Assembly (NCBI RefSeq): GCF_000337835.1
Contig: NZ_AOLM01000024.1
Location: 1-64,000 of the forward strand
Direction of reading: 5' to 3'
DNA: 64,000 nucleotides
From: Haloferax sulfurifontis ATCC BAA-897
GTDB lineage: Archaea > Halobacteriota > Halobacteria > Halobacteriales > Haloferacaceae
This document shows positions 1-7,552 of the stretch, piece after piece. The notes beneath the pieces are model-generated. The model was given only the letters and a program-made list of their open reading frames with translations, made no database searches and was not told where the DNA came from. The position numbers and the translations under genes were made by a program. How positions within the stretch are numbered: position 1 is the first letter of the stretch; each line of letters opens with the position of its first letter.

Positions 1-489
1 GCCCCCGACCGGTCGCTCCCCGCGCGGGCGAAGACGCACAACTATCTCAACGGCATCCTCGCGCGCGTCGAACTCCGCGTCACCGGCGCGGACGAGGCGC
101 TCATGCTCGACGCCGACGGCTACGTCACCGAGGGCGCGACGAGCAACCTCTTTTTCGTCGACGACGATGCGCTCTGCACGCCGAGTCTCGACGGCCCGGT
201 CCTCCCGGGCATCACCCGCCGCGTCGTCCTCGACTTCGCTCGACAGGAGGGCATCCCCATTCGGGAGCGGCGCTTCACGCCCGACGACGTGCGCGACGCG
301 AACGAGGCGTTCCTCACGAACTCGACGTGGGAACTCCGACCCGTCGAGACGGTCGACGGCATCGAGGTCGGCGACGGCCCGGTGACAAAACTGCTCTCGC
401 GGCTCTACGACGACTACGTGGAGCGACGCCACTACGGCGGTGGCGGTGGCGGTGGCGACGGCGACAGTGTCGGCGACGACGAGAACTGA
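1..489 (+). CDS. Aminotransferase class IV (PabC/IlvE-like), 3' part
   Basis: This is the C-terminal part of a PLP-dependent fold-type IV aminotransferase; the reading frame is open from base 1 and the start lies outside the window. The visible part has KTHNYLNGI and later TEGATSNLFFV, the glycine/serine/asparagine loop that binds the PLP phosphate in branched-chain aminotransferases and aminodeoxychorismate lyases. The last 20 residues are a low-complexity Gly/Asp tail, a haloarchaeal trait and probably not part of the fold. The family catalyses either amino transfer to branched-chain 2-oxoacids or release of 4-aminobenzoate from aminodeoxychorismate. The genes upstream that would decide (pabA/pabB) are not visible, so the exact reaction is left open. 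Confidence 0.85.
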   Translation, partial: APDRSLPARAKTHNYLNGILARVELRVTGADEALMLDADGYVTEGATSNLFFVDDDALCTPSLDGPVLPGITRRVVLDFARQEGIPIRERRFTPDDVRDANEAFLTNSTWELRPVETVDGIEVGDGPVTKLLSRLYDDYVERRHYGGGGGGGDGDSVGDDEN

Positions 490-510
490 GTCGCGCCGCC
501 GCGCTCGCCG

Positions 511-936
<426 letters not shown>

Positions 937-1011
937 TGTGCTCTCGTTGGGTCGGGGTCGAAAATCTCCTTCGAAAGCGGTCGATTGGGACGACGGCGCG
1001 AAGTCTCGCCC

Positions 1012-1221
1012 TCACTCGTCGAGACCCATCCGAAAGAGGGAGAGTATCCAGTAGCCAGCACCCACGAACAGGAGGAGTCCGAAGCTACCCACGAGGAGAT
1101 TTCCGGTTCCCAGTTGGCGTGTCCAACCGAACCCGAGTATCGCGACGATGGCGAGGAGTCCGCCGAGTATCGCTCGCTGGACCGCAGACCAAAGCTCTGT
1201 TCCCGAATCTGTAGAGGGCAT
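1012..1221 (-). CDS. Small membrane protein, two transmembrane segments
   Basis: A 69-residue protein I cannot assign to a family. After a short N-terminal region (MPSTDSGTELWSAVQR) there are two hydrophobic stretches, about residues 17-33 and 41-62, separated by a short polar turn (TRQLGTGN), so a two-helix membrane hairpin is likely. The start is supported by a TATA-like element 22-33 bases upstream, with a perfect 16-base palindrome just beyond it. The gene precedes the Rieske gene on the same strand but is 75 bases away; a functional link is only a guess. Confidence 0.6.
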   Translation of the reverse strand: MPSTDSGTELWSAVQRAILGGLLAIVAILGFGWTRQLGTGNLLVGSFGLLLFVGAGYWILSLFRMGLDE

Positions 1222-1242
1222 ACTCGGGCCCTACTCGCGGAG

Positions 1243-1254
1243 TGATTATCAATA
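1243..1254 (-). promoter_or_regulatory. TATA-like promoter of the small membrane protein gene
   Basis: On the minus strand this reads ATATTGATAATC, an AT-rich block in otherwise GC-rich DNA, 22-33 bases before the ATG at 1221. That spacing fits a leaderless haloarchaeal transcript. Confidence 0.55.
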
Positions 1255-1257
1255 TGT

Positions 1258-1273
1258 GTTTCAAATTTGAAAC
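1258..1273. promoter_or_regulatory. Perfect 16-bp palindrome, candidate operator
   Basis: The sequence GTTTCAAATTTGAAAC is fully self-complementary and begins 4 bases upstream of the TATA-like block for the gene ending its 5' side at 1221. A dyad directly upstream of TATA/BRE is a common site for archaeal activators or repressors. No matching regulator is evident in the window. Confidence 0.45.
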
Positions 1274-1348
1274 TTCTGAAGGTTCGGGACTCACGCTGTC
1301 GCGAGTTCGAGAACGTAGACGTAGACCTCATTCGCACCGGTTCGCGGC

Positions 1349-1463
1349 GCTCCCCGGTTCAGCTCTACTGCGCTATGCGGCTGACCTCGTGGGTCGCGCC
1401 GAGCCGAGACTCGGCGCTCAGGAGTTGAGGTCGGCAAAACCATAGCGGGAGGTAGATTTGAAC
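1349..1463. repeat. 115-bp direct repeat, copy A (tRNA tail plus hairpin)
   Basis: This segment matches 1615-1729 base for base at an offset of 266, with about five substitutions and no gaps. Its right end (1443-1463) is the 3' end of the initiator tRNA gene read on the minus strand (T-arm half and acceptor strand). Its middle (1380-1435) folds into a two-part hairpin: GCGCCGAG/CTCGGCGC inside an outer 9-base stem. No tRNA body follows the tail, so this is a truncated copy. Confidence 0.8.
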
Positions 1464-1580
1464 GACGCGAATCTCGCTTCGCTCGATTCTCTGGTTCAAA
1501 CTACCTGTTGGGATTACCACGAAAAACGGGCCGCCGCGGCGCAATGAAACGCGCCGCTTGGGGTGTAGTTTTCAGGAGAA

Positions 1581-1634
1581 TAGCGGGAGGTAGATTTGAA
1601 CCTCGGTCGCTGACGCTCCCCGGTTCAACTCTAC
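1581..1634. repeat. Second broken initiator-tRNA 3' end with inverted copy
   Basis: Bases 1581-1602 repeat the acceptor and T-arm end of the tRNA at 1709-1783. Instead of the rest of a tRNA, an inverted imperfect copy of the T-arm follows at 1622-1634 (GGTTCAACTCTAC against GGTAGATTTGAACC at 1589-1602). The enclosed sequence also resembles a D-arm (CTCAGTAGAG on the minus strand), so the whole could be a chimeric tRNA pseudogene. Confidence 0.65.
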
Positions 1635-1729
1635 TGAGCTATGTGGCCGACCTCGTGGGTCGCGCCGAGCCGAGACTCGGCGCTTAGGAGTTGAGGTCGG
1701 CAAAACCATAGCGGGAGGTAGATTTGAAC
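1615..1729. repeat. 115-bp direct repeat, copy B (joined to intact tRNA)
   Basis: This is the partner of 1349-1463. Here the tail belongs to the complete initiator tRNA, so copy B is probably the ancestral arrangement: tRNA, seven bases including TTTT on the minus strand, then the hairpin at 1646-1701. The outer arms GCCGACCTC and GAGGTCGGC pair perfectly in this copy and with one wobble in copy A. Confidence 0.8.
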
Positions 1730-1783
1730 TACCGATCTCCGGGTTATGAGCCCGGCGGAATCTCCTGGCTATCCCATCCCGCT
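1709..1783 (-). tRNA. Initiator tRNA-Met (CAT)
   Basis: 75 bases on the minus strand, from AGCGGGA to TCCCGCT plus discriminator A; the 3' CCA is not encoded. The anticodon loop is CTCATAA, closed by three G-C pairs (GGG/CCC), the hallmark of initiator tRNAs, and the A1-T72 type first pair also fits an initiator. No intron interrupts the anticodon, unlike the elongator tRNA-Met of Haloferax. A TATA-like element lies about 20-31 bases upstream. Damaged copies of its 3' end lie downstream at 1443-1463 and 1581-1602. Confidence 0.95.
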
Positions 1784-1802
1784 GAATCAACAAACGAGTC
1801 TG

Positions 1803-1814
1803 CTATTGTTAAGA
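1803..1814 (-). promoter_or_regulatory. tRNA-iMet promoter
   Basis: The minus strand reads TCTTAACAATAG, an AT-rich box 20-31 bases before the tRNA 5' end at 1783, as expected for a TBP/TFB promoter. Confidence 0.55.
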
Positions 1815-1843
1815 CTTCTGTTTCGGGAGCCGTGTGTCAATTT

Positions 1844-2311
1844 TCACCGTGAGTCGCGCTGACTCGAACGGGCCGCGATGCGCCAGGTGAACAGGCTTTC
1901 TGCGACGTAGTTCAGGAGCATCGACGCGCCGATAGCGAGGGGGAGCGGGATGAGTTCCCAGAGGTCGAGACCGGCGACCGGAATCGACAGCGGCACCTCG
2001 CCGAGCGCCCGGACGACGAGCACCTGCACGAGGAGGCCGCCGCTCCTGACGAGGTTCGACTTCACGAAGCGCCGCACCTTCGCGGTGAGCAGGTCCGAGC
2101 CGGCCCCCGCGAACGTCCAGCGGTCGTTGATGACGAACATGACGACGATGGCGAGTTCCGCGCCCGCGAGCTTCGCGAGTTCGTTGGCGACGCCGAAAAA
2201 GACGATGAGGAGACTGCTCAGAGAGAGGTCGAACACCGCGCCGACCGCGCCCACGGAGGCGAACTTGCCGAACCGAACGCCGGACGCGAGTTCCGACAGG
2301 CGGTCAGTCAT
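1844..2311 (-). CDS. GtrA-like membrane protein
   Basis: A 155-residue protein starting MTDRLSEL with four predicted membrane helices; the first begins in RFGKFASVGAVGAVFDLSL, the typical GtrA opening. GtrA proteins are thought to help move or hold polyprenyl-linked sugars across the membrane for surface polysaccharide or glycoprotein modification. The ATG at 2309-2311 lies inside the end of the upstream glycosyltransferase gene (8-base overlap), so the two are translationally coupled and the sugar-lipid made by the GT2 enzyme is the likely substrate. A longer frame upstream exists but runs inside the glycosyltransferase gene. Confidence 0.9.
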   Translation of the reverse strand: MTDRLSELASGVRFGKFASVGAVGAVFDLSLSSLLIVFFGVANELAKLAGAELAIVVMFVINDRWTFAGAGSDLLTAKVRRFVKSNLVRSGGLLVQVLVVRALGEVPLSIPVAGLDLWELIPLPLAIGASMLLNYVAESLFTWRIAARSSQRDSR

Positions 2312-3089
2312 CCGTGACCTCCGCCGAGAACCGCTCGACGAGGCTCCGCTCGTCGCTCCGAGCGTCAAGGAGTTCGTGGAGGCGGTCCTCGCGGATCGTC
2401 CGGGCGCGGTGGCGCGACCGGAGGAGCCCGCGGGCCATCTTGAGCGTCGTGTCGACCGGCGAGACCGTCGAGTTGGGCTGGTCCTCCCAGACGACCGGCA
2501 CCTCGGCCACGCGGTGGCCGAACGCGCCCGAGACGGCGATGAGTTCGATGTCCCACGCGAACCCCGACTCGTACAGGTGGGTCCGAACGTCGTTCCACGC
2601 CGCGGCGGTGACGGCCTTCGCGCCGCACTGGTAGTCGTACAGCGGGACCTCGGTCAGGTGGCGGGCCAGCCACGCGAAGCCGTCGCCGAGGTAGCGCCGG
2701 GCGACCGTCTGGTGGGAGGCGACGGTCGCGTTCGGGTGGCGGCGCGACCCCACGGCGAGGTCGGCACCGTCGCGGACGGCGGCGACGACGTCGGCCATCG
2801 ACGCGGCCGGCGTGCTCCCGTCGGCGTCGGCGAACGCGAGGACGTCCGTGCCGAGCGACTCGAATCCGGCGGTGATAGCCGCGCCCTTGCCGCGGCGGGC
2901 GTCGACGGCGTTCACGTCGGCGACGGCGGGGAGGTCGTCGAGGGCGTCGAGCGTCTCGGACCGCGGCGCGTCGAGTTCGACGCGGACCGCATCGGGGTCC
3001 AGCGCCTCGACGAGGGCGCGGACGTAGGGGACCAGACGCTCGGGGTCGGGCCGATAGGCGGGGACCACCACCCCGACAGACTGCGACAT
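2304..3089 (-). CDS. GT2-family glycosyltransferase (dolichyl-phosphate hexose synthase-like)
   Basis: A 261-residue family 2 glycosyltransferase. It opens MSQSVGVVVPAYR, the first beta strand of the GT-A fold, and carries the metal/nucleotide-binding DADGS motif at about residues 88-92 (LAFADADGSTP). There is no membrane helix, so it resembles soluble DPM1-type enzymes that load a sugar onto dolichyl phosphate. The start was chosen at the conserved VVVPAY region rather than 20 codons upstream, because an AT-rich TAAAAAG box at about 3112-3121 sits 25-30 bases before this ATG. It overlaps the GtrA gene and is divergent from the DUF2298 gene; N-glycosylation or lipid glycosylation is inferred. 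Confidence 0.88.
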   Translation of the reverse strand: MSQSVGVVVPAYRPDPERLVPYVRALVEALDPDAVRVELDAPRSETLDALDDLPAVADVNAVDARRGKGAAITAGFESLGTDVLAFADADGSTPAASMADVVAAVRDGADLAVGSRRHPNATVASHQTVARRYLGDGFAWLARHLTEVPLYDYQCGAKAVTAAAWNDVRTHLYESGFAWDIELIAVSGAFGHRVAEVPVVWEDQPNSTVSPVDTTLKMARGLLRSRHRARTIREDRLHELLDARSDERSLVERFSAEVTDD

Positions 3090-3185
3090 GCACGACCATT
3101 CACTCAATGGGGTAAAAAGCGAACCGCTCTGTGACGCACCGGCCATCACAAAACGTATTGCACCTGCGGCGCAGTCATCGGACAG

Positions 3186-5549
3186 ATGGAGTACGCCCTC
3201 GTTGTCCGGTGGTTACTGCTGTTTGCGGCCCTCTGGGCGGTCGGCCTTCCACTCGCTACCCGCCTGTTCCGACGACTTCCGGGCCGCGGTGCCGGATTCG
3301 CCCTCCCCGTCTCGCTCGTCGCGTTGACCCTCCCGGCCTACTACGTCGGCCACCTCTCGTTCGGCTCCGCCGCCCTCGTCGCCGGCGTCGGGACGCTCCT
3401 CGTCGCCTCGGCAGTCGCGGGTCTCGACCTCGGCGCGCTCCGCCGCGGCGACCTCCGACTCGCGCCGGGCCTCGACATCGACCGGCGCGCCGTCGCCGAC
3501 GCGGCCGCGGTGTTCCTCGTCGCCTTCCTGTTCGCCGTGGCGCTCCGGGCGCTCGACCCGGCAGTCCACGCCGGCGGCGGCGAGAAGTTCCTCGACTTCG
3601 GCCTCCTCCAGTCGCTCGCTCGCGCGTCGGTCCTCCCGCCGGAGGACATGTGGTTCGCCGGCGAGCCGGTCCGCTACTACTACGGCGGCCACCTCGTTTC
3701 GACTCTCCTCGCGCGGCTCGCCGGCACCGACCCGTCGTTCGCCTACAACCTCGCGCTCGCCGGCTTCTTCGGCCTCCTCGTCACCGCGGCGTTCGAACTC
3801 GGACGGGGCGTCGCGACCGCCGCGGGCGCGAACGGCCGACTCGCCGGCCTGCTTTCGGCGTTCTTCGTCGGCTTCGCCAGCAATCTCGTCACCGCGGGGC
3901 GCTTCCTCCTCGCCGCGCTCCCCGAGGGGCTCCGCCGCCCCGTCGCGCAGGCCGTCGCCGAGCGCTCGCAGTACACCGTCTCGCAGGTGCTCGCGGGCAC
4001 GTCGAGCTTCTCGTACTGGGACGCGAGCCGCGTGATTCCGGGCACCATCAACGAGTTCCCGCTTTTCGCGTGGCTCAACGGCGACCTCCACGCCCACATG
4101 ATGGGCACGCCGTTCCTCCTCCTCGCGGCCGGCCTCGCCTTTGCGTACTTCCGGACGCCGGAGGAGGCGGTCGGCGAGCGCCGACTCCTCGTCGCCGCGA
4201 CGACGCTCGTCGGCGCGCTCCAAGTCGTCGTCGACACGTGGAGCTTCCCGTCGGTGTTCGGCGTGCTGTTCCTCGGGACGGTCTTCGCGCCCGCACGCCC
4301 GTGGACGTTATTTCCCGGTCGGGAGCGCGTTCGCTCGGTCGTCGGCGACAGCCCAGTCGCCGGTGAAGTGGCCCGCCTCGTCGGCGCGGTCGCGGCGGTC
4401 GGACTCGCGGGCGTCGCCGCCGCCGGCCTCGCCAGTCCGTTCCTCCTCGGCGCGGTCGCGGGCGGCGGGAGCGCCCGGACGGTCGAGCTTCTGTCGCCCG
4501 ACCAGCGAAGCGGGTTCGGCGCGCTGGCGCTCGTCCACGGGGCGTTCCTCGCGGCGTTCGCGGGGTACTACGTCCGCCGCCTCGGCTCCCGAGACGGACT
4601 CGGCAGGCGCGAGTGGGCCGTCCTCATCGGGAGCGTCGCGGCGCTGACCGTCGTCGCGGCCGCCCAGTCGTTCGCCGCGCTCGCGCTCGTCGCGCCCCTC
4701 GTCGCCGTCGGGTGGGTGCTCCTCCGGTTCGCCGACGACCCGCGGTTCGAGACGGTGCTCGTCGTCGCCGGCGCGGGCCTCGTGACGCTCGTCGAACTCG
4801 TCTACGTCAACGAGCAGGCCGGCCCCGGTCGGATGAACACGGTGTTCAAGACGTACATGCAGGTGTGGGTGCTCTGGGGGAGCGCGATGGGGGCCGTGTT
4901 GGCCGGCTTCGTCGGCGACGCGGTCGCCGCGGGCGACGTGTCGCTCCCGAGAGTCGACCTCGGCGTTCGCGGGGGGGCGGTCCGGGTCGCCGGCGTCGGC
5001 TTCGTTGTCCTCCTCGTCGCCTCCACGTCGGTGTACGGGGGACTGGCCGTCGTCGACCACGCGAACTCGCCCCGACAGGAGGAGACGCTGGATGCGACGG
5101 CCTTCGCGGAGTGGCGGCACGGAAACGAGTCGACGGCCATCGCGTGGCTCGACGAGACCGTCGAGGGCAACCCGACGATGCTCACCGCGCCGGGGACGAC
5201 GTGGTCCGAGACGGTGACAGACGAGCGCGAGACCGTCATGTACGGCTGGCGCGGGAACCCCGAATCGAGCCTGACGGGCGTGCCGACGGTCGCCGGCTGG
5301 GCGCACGAAGTCGGCTACCGCGGCCCCGAGGCGTACTACGACCGCGTGCGCGACGTGGACGCGATGTACGTCGGAAGCGAGTCGACGCGGGCGCGGCTCA
5401 TCGAGCAGTACGACGTGCAGTACGTGTGGGTCGGCCCGGGCGAGCGCGCTCGCTACGGGGAGATAGAGACGGACGTGGCGTGGCTGACGCCGGTCCACCG
5501 GTCGGGGTCGGTCGCGGTCTACGAGGTAGAAGAAGCGAGGCTACCTTAG
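3186..5549 (+). CDS. DUF2298 (YYY-domain) polytopic membrane protein
   Basis: 787 residues with more than a dozen hydrophobic segments. The family signature is the tri-tyrosine loop RYYYGGH at about residues 162-168, preceded by MWFAGEP. A second conserved stretch, NEFPLFAWLNGDLHAHMMG, follows near residue 285, and MNTVFKTYMQVW near residue 550. The C-terminal 170 residues are soluble and would lie outside the cell. DUF2298 proteins occur in archaea and Chloroflexi and resemble GT-C glycosyltransferases in layout, but no activity is established. The divergent GT2/GtrA pair supports a role in surface glycan assembly; this is inference. Confidence 0.88.
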   Translation: MEYALVVRWLLLFAALWAVGLPLATRLFRRLPGRGAGFALPVSLVALTLPAYYVGHLSFGSAALVAGVGTLLVASAVAGLDLGALRRGDLRLAPGLDIDRRAVADAAAVFLVAFLFAVALRALDPAVHAGGGEKFLDFGLLQSLARASVLPPEDMWFAGEPVRYYYGGHLVSTLLARLAGTDPSFAYNLALAGFFGLLVTAAFELGRGVATAAGANGRLAGLLSAFFVGFASNLVTAGRFLLAALPEGLRRPVAQAVAERSQYTVSQVLAGTSSFSYWDASRVIPGTINEFPLFAWLNGDLHAHMMGTPFLLLAAGLAFAYFRTPEEAVGERRLLVAATTLVGALQVVVDTWSFPSVFGVLFLGTVFAPARPWTLFPGRERVRSVVGDSPVAGEVARLVGAVAAVGLAGVAAAGLASPFLLGAVAGGGSARTVELLSPDQRSGFGALALVHGAFLAAFAGYYVRRLGSRDGLGRREWAVLIGSVAALTVVAAAQSFAALALVAPLVAVGWVLLRFADDPRFETVLVVAGAGLVTLVELVYVNEQAGPGRMNTVFKTYMQVWVLWGSAMGAVLAGFVGDAVAAGDVSLPRVDLGVRGGAVRVAGVGFVVLLVASTSVYGGLAVVDHANSPRQEETLDATAFAEWRHGNESTAIAWLDETVEGNPTMLTAPGTTWSETVTDERETVMYGWRGNPESSLTGVPTVAGWAHEVGYRGPEAYYDRVRDVDAMYVGSESTRARLIEQYDVQYVWVGPGERARYGEIETDVAWLTPVHRSGSVAVYEVEEARLP

Positions 5550-5806
5550 GCCGCGCCGCGCTCGCGGACGACCTCGACGGCCTCGGCGTCGACGCCCTCG
5601 GTGTCGAGCCAGTGCGGGACGAACTCGCGCTTTTCGAACGCCTCGCGCTCGTCTTCCGTGCCGACGGTACACCACAGCTGGACGCGGTCGGGGCCGTGCC
5701 AGTCGCCCTGTCGGTCGACGGAAAACAGGACGTACTCCTCGCCGTCGTGCTCGATGACGCCGTCGCGCCGGACGCCGGGGTCGCCGTGGATGATGAGCTT
5801 CTTCAT
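5546..5806 (-). CDS. Conserved small haloarchaeal protein, function unknown
   Basis: 86 residues beginning MKKLIIHGDPGVRRDG, followed by a compact acidic domain (DRQGDWHGPDRVQLWCTVG) and the tail TEGVDAEAVEVVRERGAA. I recognise it as a small protein found widely in haloarchaea (HAH_0734-type) with no known activity. No signal peptide, membrane helix or metal-binding cysteine cluster is seen. The gene overlaps the end of the DUF2298 gene by four bases on the opposite strand and is divergent from the ribosomal operon. A GATTAAG box 23-29 bases upstream supports the start. Confidence 0.8.
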   Translation of the reverse strand: MKKLIIHGDPGVRRDGVIEHDGEEYVLFSVDRQGDWHGPDRVQLWCTVGTEDEREAFEKREFVPHWLDTEGVDAEAVEVVRERGAA

Positions 5807-6006
5807 GTGCCGGGATTGGTACAGTCACCGCTTAATCGCTTCGGCTTCGGGCGTGCCCCGCGAGGCGGGTGCGTCGCGGTCGCGCCCCCTCCGTGGCCTG
5901 CCCACACGTAACATGGCGAACGCCCGGTCGCGGCGGGTTCAGGGGCCGCGTCGAACCAAACGGGTTTTAACGGGCCACACCAAAACCCACCACAAGGTCG
6001 ATATCT

Positions 6007-6288
6007 ATGCAGATGCCACGCCGTTTCAACACGTACTGCCCGAACTGCAAGGGACACCACGAACACGAAGTGGAGAAAGTCCGGACGGGACGCCCGACCG
6101 GGATGAAGTGGAACGCCCGTCAGACGCGACGCGGCAAGGCCACTATCGGTAACGCCGGTAAGTTCTCCAAGGTCCCCGGTGGCGACAAGCCGACGAAGAA
6201 GACCCACCTGAAGTACATCTGCTCCGACTGCGGCAAGGCCCACATGCGCGAGGGCTGGCGCGCCGGTCGCCTGGAGTTCCAGGAGTAA
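6007..6288 (+). CDS. rpl44e: 50S ribosomal protein L44e (eL42)
   Basis: 93 residues, [21 protein letters not shown], with the two cysteine pairs of the zinc ribbon: C11/C14 and C72/C75 (YICSDCGK). In archaeal ribosomes this protein lies near the E site of the large subunit. It is the first gene of a five-gene translation operon and is followed after three bases by rps27e. A run of T and A at about 5964-5970 is the likely promoter. Its length and start match the family. Confidence 0.97.
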   Translation: MQMPRRFNTYCPNCKGHHEHEVEKVRTGRPTGMKWNARQTRRGKATIGNAGKFSKVPGGDKPTKKTHLKYICSDCGKAHMREGWRAGRLEFQE

Positions 6289-6291
6289 ATC

Positions 6292-6486
6292 ATGGCAGGA
6301 AACTTCTACAAGGTCGCGTGTAGCGACTGCGAGAACGAACAGGTCGTCTTCGGAAAGGCCTCCTCGGTCGTCAACTGCGCCGTCTGCGGGACGACCCTCG
6401 CCACGCCGACCGGCGGCAACGCCGAGTTCCACGGCGAGGTCGTCGAGACGGTCGAGCGTCGCGACAGCGACGAACTTGAGGCGTAA
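6292..6486 (+). CDS. rps27e: 30S ribosomal protein S27e (eS27)
   Basis: 64 residues with a C4 zinc ribbon: C10/C13 (ACSDCEN) and C29/C32 (CAVCGTTL). This is the usual size for archaeal S27e, a small-subunit zinc protein. It sits between rpl44e (3-base gap) and the eIF2-alpha gene (18-base gap carrying GGAGGACC, a purine-rich Shine-Dalgarno-like sequence), an order conserved across Archaea. Confidence 0.96.
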   Translation: MAGNFYKVACSDCENEQVVFGKASSVVNCAVCGTTLATPTGGNAEFHGEVVETVERRDSDELEA

Positions 6487-6504
6487 CTCCCCGGAGGACC
6501 TCGT

Positions 6505-7305
6505 ATGAAGTACAGCGGATGGCCTGACCCCGGCGAACTCGTCGTCGGAAAGGTAGACGATATCGCGGACTTCGGCGTCTTCGTCGACCTCGAAGAGTAC
6601 GAAGACAAACGCGGCCTCTGCCACATCAGCGAGGTCGCCAGCGGATGGATCAAGAACGTTCGCGACCACGTCCGCGAGGGACAGACAGTCGTCGCTAAAG
6701 TGCTCGAAGTCAACGAGAGTTCCCAGCAGATCGACCTCTCGATCAAGGACGTCAACGAGCACCAGCGCAAAGAGAAGATTCAGGAGTGGAAAAACGAGCA
6801 GAAGGCCGACAAGTGGATGGCGCTGGCGTTCGGCGAGGACATCGCCGACGACCGCTACCAGTCCATCGCCGACGCCCTGCTCGCCGAGTTCGAGTCGCTC
6901 TACGACGGCTTCGAGCAGGCCGCGATTCACGGTATCGAGGCGCTCGAAGGCGTCGAACTCGGCGACGACGAACTCGAAGCAATCGTCGACACCGCGCGTC
7001 AGAACGTGTCGGTGCCCTACGTCAACGTCACTGGCTACGTCGACCTGCGCTCGCCCGCGGGCGACGGCGTCGACGACGTGAAAGAGGCCCTGAAGGCCGC
7101 CGAGGGCGACGGCGAAATCGGCGACGAAATCGAGCTGTCTGTCACGTACGTCGGCGCGCCCGAGTACCGCGTCAAGGTCAAAGCGCCCGACTACAAGACC
7201 GCCGAGACGGAGCTCGAATCGAGCGTCGCTCGCGCCCGCGAGGTCATCGAGGCCGCGGGCGGCACCGCGGAGTACCACCGCGAACGTAGCGGCGACGAAG
7301 AGTAA
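6505..7305 (+). CDS. eif2a: Translation initiation factor aIF2 subunit alpha
   Basis: 266 residues. The N-terminal S1/OB fold is visible as [20 protein letters not shown] (residues 9-28), then a helical middle domain ([21 protein letters not shown]) and a C-terminal alpha/beta domain. In Archaea the alpha subunit joins gamma and beta to bring Met-tRNAi to the small subunit. The initiator tRNA it serves is also in this window at 1709-1783. The next gene, nop10, starts four bases after the stop, so coupled translation is likely. Confidence 0.96.
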   Translation: MKYSGWPDPGELVVGKVDDIADFGVFVDLEEYEDKRGLCHISEVASGWIKNVRDHVREGQTVVAKVLEVNESSQQIDLSIKDVNEHQRKEKIQEWKNEQKADKWMALAFGEDIADDRYQSIADALLAEFESLYDGFEQAAIHGIEALEGVELGDDELEAIVDTARQNVSVPYVNVTGYVDLRSPAGDGVDDVKEALKAAEGDGEIGDEIELSVTYVGAPEYRVKVKAPDYKTAETELESSVARAREVIEAAGGTAEYHRERSGDEE

Positions 7306-7309
7306 TCGC

Positions 7310-7501
7310 ATGAAATCGGACATCCGGGTGTGTAGCGCGTGGCGCGACCGCCACGCCCGCCCGGTGTACTCGCTTTCTGAGACCTGTCCGGAGTGCGGCG
7401 CACCCACGGAGAACAGCGCGCCCGCCCCGTACAACCCCGAAGACCCCTACGGCGAGTATCGCCGCGCGCGGAAGCGCCGTCTCGCCGAGGAGTCGGAGTA
7501 G
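7310..7501 (+). CDS. nop10: Nop10, H/ACA RNP protein
   Basis: 63 residues. The short protein begins MKSDIRVCSAWRDRHARPVYSL and has CPECGAP, then the linear positively charged tail EYRRARKRR. Nop10 bridges Cbf5, L7Ae and guide RNA in archaeal box H/ACA particles that make pseudouridine in rRNA. The usual four zinc cysteines are reduced: C8 and the pair C26/C29 are seen. Its place after aIF2-alpha is the normal archaeal arrangement. Confidence 0.93.
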   Translation: MKSDIRVCSAWRDRHARPVYSLSETCPECGAPTENSAPAPYNPEDPYGEYRRARKRRLAEESE

Positions 7502-7552
7502 CCGGCTTCGGCTACCGACGCTCTCTTAACCGGCGCGTCCGCCACTACGTGC

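Noticed and set aside
1349-1640. Additional functional tRNA genes near the initiator tRNA
   Set aside because: T-arm and acceptor ends are present but no anticodon arm or matching 5' acceptor strand is found; they are broken copies.
5803-7434. 543-codon frame antisense to the rpl44e-nop10 operon
   Set aside because: Shadow of five well-supported translation genes on the plus strand.
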